Positions 14,246-17,203 of a DNA stretch of 17,203 nucleotides are shown piece by piece. The position numbers and the translations under genes are program-made. Source of the stretch: CAYJLB01 sp964370845 (GTDB lineage: Bacteria; Bacillota; Clostridia; Oscillospirales; Ruminococcaceae); assembly GCA_964370845.1 (NCBI GenBank), contig CAYJLB010000046.1, positions 1 to 17,203 of the forward strand, given 5' to 3'. How positions within the stretch are numbered: the stretch's first letter is position 1; every line of letters starts with the position of its first letter. Under the pieces are notes generated by a model, which was not told where the DNA came from, did not search any database, and saw only the letters and a list, made by a program, of their open reading frames with translations.

Positions 14246-16732
14246 ATGATAAAACGTGAATATAATTTCAATTTTGATTGGAAATTTTGCGATCACGATT
14301 GTGAGGGAAAGAATTTTGACCGATTTGCCGGTGAAAAATACAAAGAACCCCAATGGGTAAAAGTGGGCAATAATGGACTAGCAATTACAAACTTTGATGA
14401 CAGCGATTGGAAAGATGTAAAACTTCCACACGATTTTGTCATTGAAAAATGTGAATTTACTCCAGAGGAATCCGATTCTGTTGGCTGTTTAAGAAAAGGT
14501 GTTGCTTGGTATAGAAAAACATTTAATTTGCCACAAGAAACAAAAGATAAACGCATTTTCATTCGATTTGATGGGATATTTCGTGATAGTCAGGTTTGGT
14601 GTAACGGGCATTTTATAGGCCGTCATTTAGGTGGTTATCTAGGTTTTACTTACGAATTAACAGAAATAATTAATTACGAAAGTGAAAATTCAATAGCAGT
14701 TTTTGTTGATGCAAGAGGTTATGAAGGTTGGTGGTATGAAGGTGGAGGAATTTATCGTGATGCTTTTATTATTGCTACTGAAAAGGTTTGTCTTGCTGAA
14801 AATGGAGCATTTTTAAAGCCTTTTAATATTGATATTTCTAACAAAACTTGTGATGTTGCTTTGGAACTTGAAGTGGATAGCAACTATTTTGCTGAAAAAG
14901 AGTGTAGTTATAGTGTTGATATTTTTGACCCTATGGGTGAGAAAGTTGCATGTGTTAAGGGAGATTTTTCGTCAAGCCCTCTTGCTATAACAAAAATTGA
15001 AAATTCGTTTAAGCTTGAAAATATTTCACTTTGGGATACAGAAAACCCTCAATTATATAAAGCTAAAATTGCAATAAAATGTGAAGGGAATATTGATGAA
15101 TTTTCACAAAAATTTGGTGTAAGAAAGTTTAGTTATGACGCTGTAAATGGACTTAAACTTAATGGTGAAAAAATTGAGCTTAAAGGTGTTTGCGGACACG
15201 ATGATTTAGCAGGTGTAGGAACCGCTCTCACTAAATCCACAATGGAATACAAAGTTAAAGTGCTTCAGTCAATGGGTTGTAACTCTTACCGTTGTTCACA
15301 CAATCCGCCTTCCCCTGTTTTTCTTGAAGTATGTGATGAACTTGGATTTATTGTAATGGACGAGCATAGATTGCCTGGGACTTCTGCTGAGTGTATAAAT
15401 GACTTCAAAACTCTTATTAAACGTGACAGAAACCACCCGTCAGTTATTTTTTATTCAATGGGAAATGAAGAAATGGGAATACAAAAAAATCAAGTGGGTG
15501 TAAATATTTTCTCCAAATTAATTGCAATTGGTGAGCAACTTGATGATAGTAGAGATTTTCTTTTCGCTATTAACTGCGACGTTGATAATATCATAAGATT
15601 TTTGAATAACAATGGTTACAAACGTCATATTCACGGTGTAAATTACCTTAATCCAAAAGACGGACCTTTTCAACACGAAATCGTACATAACAGTAACCCT
15701 GAATGTTGTTTTGTAAGCACAGAAACTTCGGGAAGATGCTATATTCGTGGCTTTTCAAGCGGAAACGTTTCACGTCCTAGGGTGAGTAATTCAGCACAAG
15801 ATTGTGGTGTTTGGTACAACAAAGAGCATGATGGGCAAGTTACTTGCTATGGCGATTGCGGACCTTTCTGGGGGCTAACGCCTGAAGAAGCTGTAAAAGT
15901 TCACAGTGATAAACCATATTTTTTAGGGCAATATTTGTGGACAGGTTTTGATTATCGTGGTGAAGTTTTCCCGTATGAATACCCACAAGTTATTTCTAGC
16001 TTTGGGATACTTGATTTATGTGGATTTTACAAAGATTGGGCTTATTACATAAAGGCTTGTTGGACAAATGAAGATATGCTACATATTTTTCCTACTTGGG
16101 ATTTGCCACTTAATGAGGGAGAAAAAGTTTCTGTGTGGGCATTTTCAAACTGTGAAGAAGTAGAATTATTTATAAATGGAGTTTCACAAGGACGACAAAA
16201 ATTGGAAAAACTAGGTCACTTAGAGTGGGAAACTATCTATAAAAAAGGCGAATTAAAAGCAATTGCATATAAAAACAATGAGCCAGTGATAACTAAAATT
16301 TTAAACACAAGTGATGAAGAATATCAATTAGTTTTAACTGCAAATAAAACTGAATTAATAGCAAATAGCGTTGATTGTGCAGTAATAACTGTTGAAGTAA
16401 TTGACAAAAAGGGGAATTTTGTGACAAATTCGGAAATTGATATAGATTTTTCAATTGAGGGAAAAGGCACGATTATAGGTGTTGGAAATGGAAATCCTAA
16501 GAGCCACGAACACGATAAAGAGCCTAAACGAAAACTCTTCGCAGGAAAGGCAATGGTTATCGTTGAAAGCACTTTTGAGCCATCGGAAATAATTTTAACA
16601 GCTTCTTCAAAAAATGTTAAATCAGAGCAAATTAAACTTTTTTCAAAAAATATGACAACTAAAAAAGATTATATTTTCGGCACAAAAAGCTCCATATTAG
16701 GGAATTTAAGAGAGCGTTATATTGACTTATAA
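14246..16732 (+). CDS. Glycoside hydrolase family 2 enzyme, probable beta-galactosidase-like
   Basis: The 828-residue enzyme has the GH2 domain order. A sugar-binding N-terminal domain covers about 50-180 (WYRKTFNLP, RFDGIFRDSQVWCNG, GWWYEGGGIYRDAF), then an Ig-like domain (about 185-295), and a TIM barrel (about 300-610). GVRKF, KGVCGHDD and SHNPPSP mark the barrel start. Glu408 in YSMGNEEMG is the expected acid/base and Glu493 in VSTETSG the likely nucleophile. C-terminal beta domains end with GNGNPKSHEHDKEPKRKLFAGKAMVIV, a block common in beta-galactosidase-like GH2 proteins. No signal peptide is seen, so it acts on sugars already inside the cell. The exact substrate (galactoside, glucuronide or other) cannot be read from the sequence. 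GGAGG is 7 nt before the ATG. It has its own promoter and terminator. Confidence 0.92.
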   Translation: MIKREYNFNFDWKFCDHDCEGKNFDRFAGEKYKEPQWVKVGNNGLAITNFDDSDWKDVKLPHDFVIEKCEFTPEESDSVGCLRKGVAWYRKTFNLPQETKDKRIFIRFDGIFRDSQVWCNGHFIGRHLGGYLGFTYELTEIINYESENSIAVFVDARGYEGWWYEGGGIYRDAFIIATEKVCLAENGAFLKPFNIDISNKTCDVALELEVDSNYFAEKECSYSVDIFDPMGEKVACVKGDFSSSPLAITKIENSFKLENISLWDTENPQLYKAKIAIKCEGNIDEFSQKFGVRKFSYDAVNGLKLNGEKIELKGVCGHDDLAGVGTALTKSTMEYKVKVLQSMGCNSYRCSHNPPSPVFLEVCDELGFIVMDEHRLPGTSAECINDFKTLIKRDRNHPSVIFYSMGNEEMGIQKNQVGVNIFSKLIAIGEQLDDSRDFLFAINCDVDNIIRFLNNNGYKRHIHGVNYLNPKDGPFQHEIVHNSNPECCFVSTETSGRCYIRGFSSGNVSRPRVSNSAQDCGVWYNKEHDGQVTCYGDCGPFWGLTPEEAVKVHSDKPYFLGQYLWTGFDYRGEVFPYEYPQVISSFGILDLCGFYKDWAYYIKACWTNEDMLHIFPTWDLPLNEGEKVSVWAFSNCEEVELFINGVSQGRQKLEKLGHLEWETIYKKGELKAIAYKNNEPVITKILNTSDEEYQLVLTANKTELIANSVDCAVITVEVIDKKGNFVTNSEIDIDFSIEGKGTIIGVGNGNPKSHEHDKEPKRKLFAGKAMVIVESTFEPSEIILTASSKNVKSEQIKLFSKNMTTKKDYIFGTKSSILGNLRERYIDL

Positions 16733-16744
16733 AAAAATCAAAAA

Positions 16745-16788
16745 GGTGTGATGAAACAAAAACTGTGTTTCATCACACCCTCTTTTTT
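16745..16788. terminator. Strong bidirectional Rho-independent terminator
   Basis: A perfect 14-bp stem (GGTGTGATGAAACA at 16745-16758 with TGTTTCATCACACC at 16766-16779) around a 7-nt loop is followed by TCTTTTTT. On the minus strand the hairpin is also followed by a T-rich tract (TTTTTGATTTTTTT). It separates the glycosidase gene from the convergent kinase gene. Confidence 0.93.
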
Positions 16789-16805
16789 ATTTGATTACTA
16801 TTAAA

Positions 16806-17203
16806 TCACACTAAAACTATCACAATTCTAAGCTTATTATCATCATAAAAAGCAGAAATTTCTCCATTCATTTGTTCAATCAAAGTTTTTGAGATGGAAA
16901 GACCAAGCCCAGTTCCTTTTTTCTGGGTTTCAACAGTGAAAAATCGGTCGAATAATTTTCCAACTTGAATATTGTTTAGTTTAGAAGCTTTATTTTCAAA
17001 GTAAATTTCTTTATTATCCGTTAAATTAATGGTTAAATCTTGGTCAGAATATCGAATAACATTGCTTATTATATTGCTGAAAACTCGTGTTAAAGCGGTT
17101 TTATCGCCATTGCAATATATTTTTTCTTGCGGAATTTTTATATTTGGTATAATATTGTTTTTTGATAACTGATCATAAAAAGAAGCAATACACTCCTCTA
17201 AAA
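16806..17203 (-). CDS. Sensor histidine kinase, C-terminal part (5' end outside window)
   Basis: The minus-strand frame is open from the right edge to a TGA at 16808-16806, giving about 131 residues. It is the ATPase domain of a classic membrane-type histidine kinase: N-box RVFSNIISNVIRYS, F-box region LFDRFFTVE, and G2 box KKGTGLGLSISKTLIEQMNG near the end. This is the HATPase_c type found with OmpR-family regulators, different from the GHKL kinase at 9659-10330. Its partner regulator and sensor domain must lie to the right of the window. The length and motifs leave little doubt about the family; the signal is unknown. The gene converges on the glycosidase gene across the terminator at 16745-16788. 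Confidence 0.92.
   Translation of the reverse strand, partial: LEECIASFYDQLSKNNIIPNIKIPQEKIYCNGDKTALTRVFSNIISNVIRYSDQDLTINLTDNKEIYFENKASKLNNIQVGKLFDRFFTVETQKKGTGLGLSISKTLIEQMNGEISAFYDDNKLRIVIVLV

Overview
The window is AT-rich, densely coded DNA with strong GGAGG-type ribosome binding sites, oligo-T terminators, a TTG start and LytTR/GHKL signalling. This points to a low-GC Firmicute, most likely an anaerobic member of the Clostridia; I cannot name the genus. There are no tRNA or rRNA genes, CRISPR arrays, transposases or integrases.

Layout. (1) Positions 1-525: the 3' end of an AraC-family regulator on the + strand, closed by a hairpin that can also stop the operon arriving from the right. 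(2) Positions 619-7379, minus strand: a six-gene operon for uptake and breakdown of 2-aminoethylphosphonate (AEP). Transcription order is ABC ATPase, fused two-domain permease, lipoprotein binding protein, phnW, phnX, and a class III PLP enzyme best read as PbfA. PhnW turns AEP into phosphonoacetaldehyde, PhnX cuts its C-P bond to acetaldehyde and phosphate, and PbfA would feed (R)-1-hydroxy-AEP into the same intermediate. (3) Positions 7555-8436, minus strand: an RpiR/SIS regulator directly upstream of the operon. A 17-bp near-palindrome occurs both before this regulator gene and between it and the operon, suggesting one shared operator. (4) Positions 8437-8945: a 509-bp gap with promoter-like elements, a palindrome and a probable decayed gene fragment. 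(5) Positions 8946-14134, + strand: a LytTR response regulator, a short soluble GHKL histidine kinase without a sensor domain, and two overlapping ABC exporter half-transporters. Between kinase and exporters lie two 15-bp direct repeats exactly 21 bp apart, resembling a VirR/AgrA-type LytTR binding site, placed just before a weak promoter. (6) Positions 14246-16732: a cytoplasmic GH2 glycosidase, probably beta-galactosidase-like, with its own strong promoter and a strong terminator. (7) Positions 16806-17203, minus strand: the 3' end of another sensor histidine kinase.

The most unexpected structure is a 55-bp near-perfect direct repeat. One copy (10097-10151) lies inside the GHKL kinase gene; the other (571-625) lies after the AraC gene and overlaps the last codons of the AEP operon. 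The two copies bracket about 9.5 kb containing the AEP operon, its regulator, the response regulator and the 5' part of the kinase gene, so they mark a past rearrangement, an excisable unit or possibly an assembly join.
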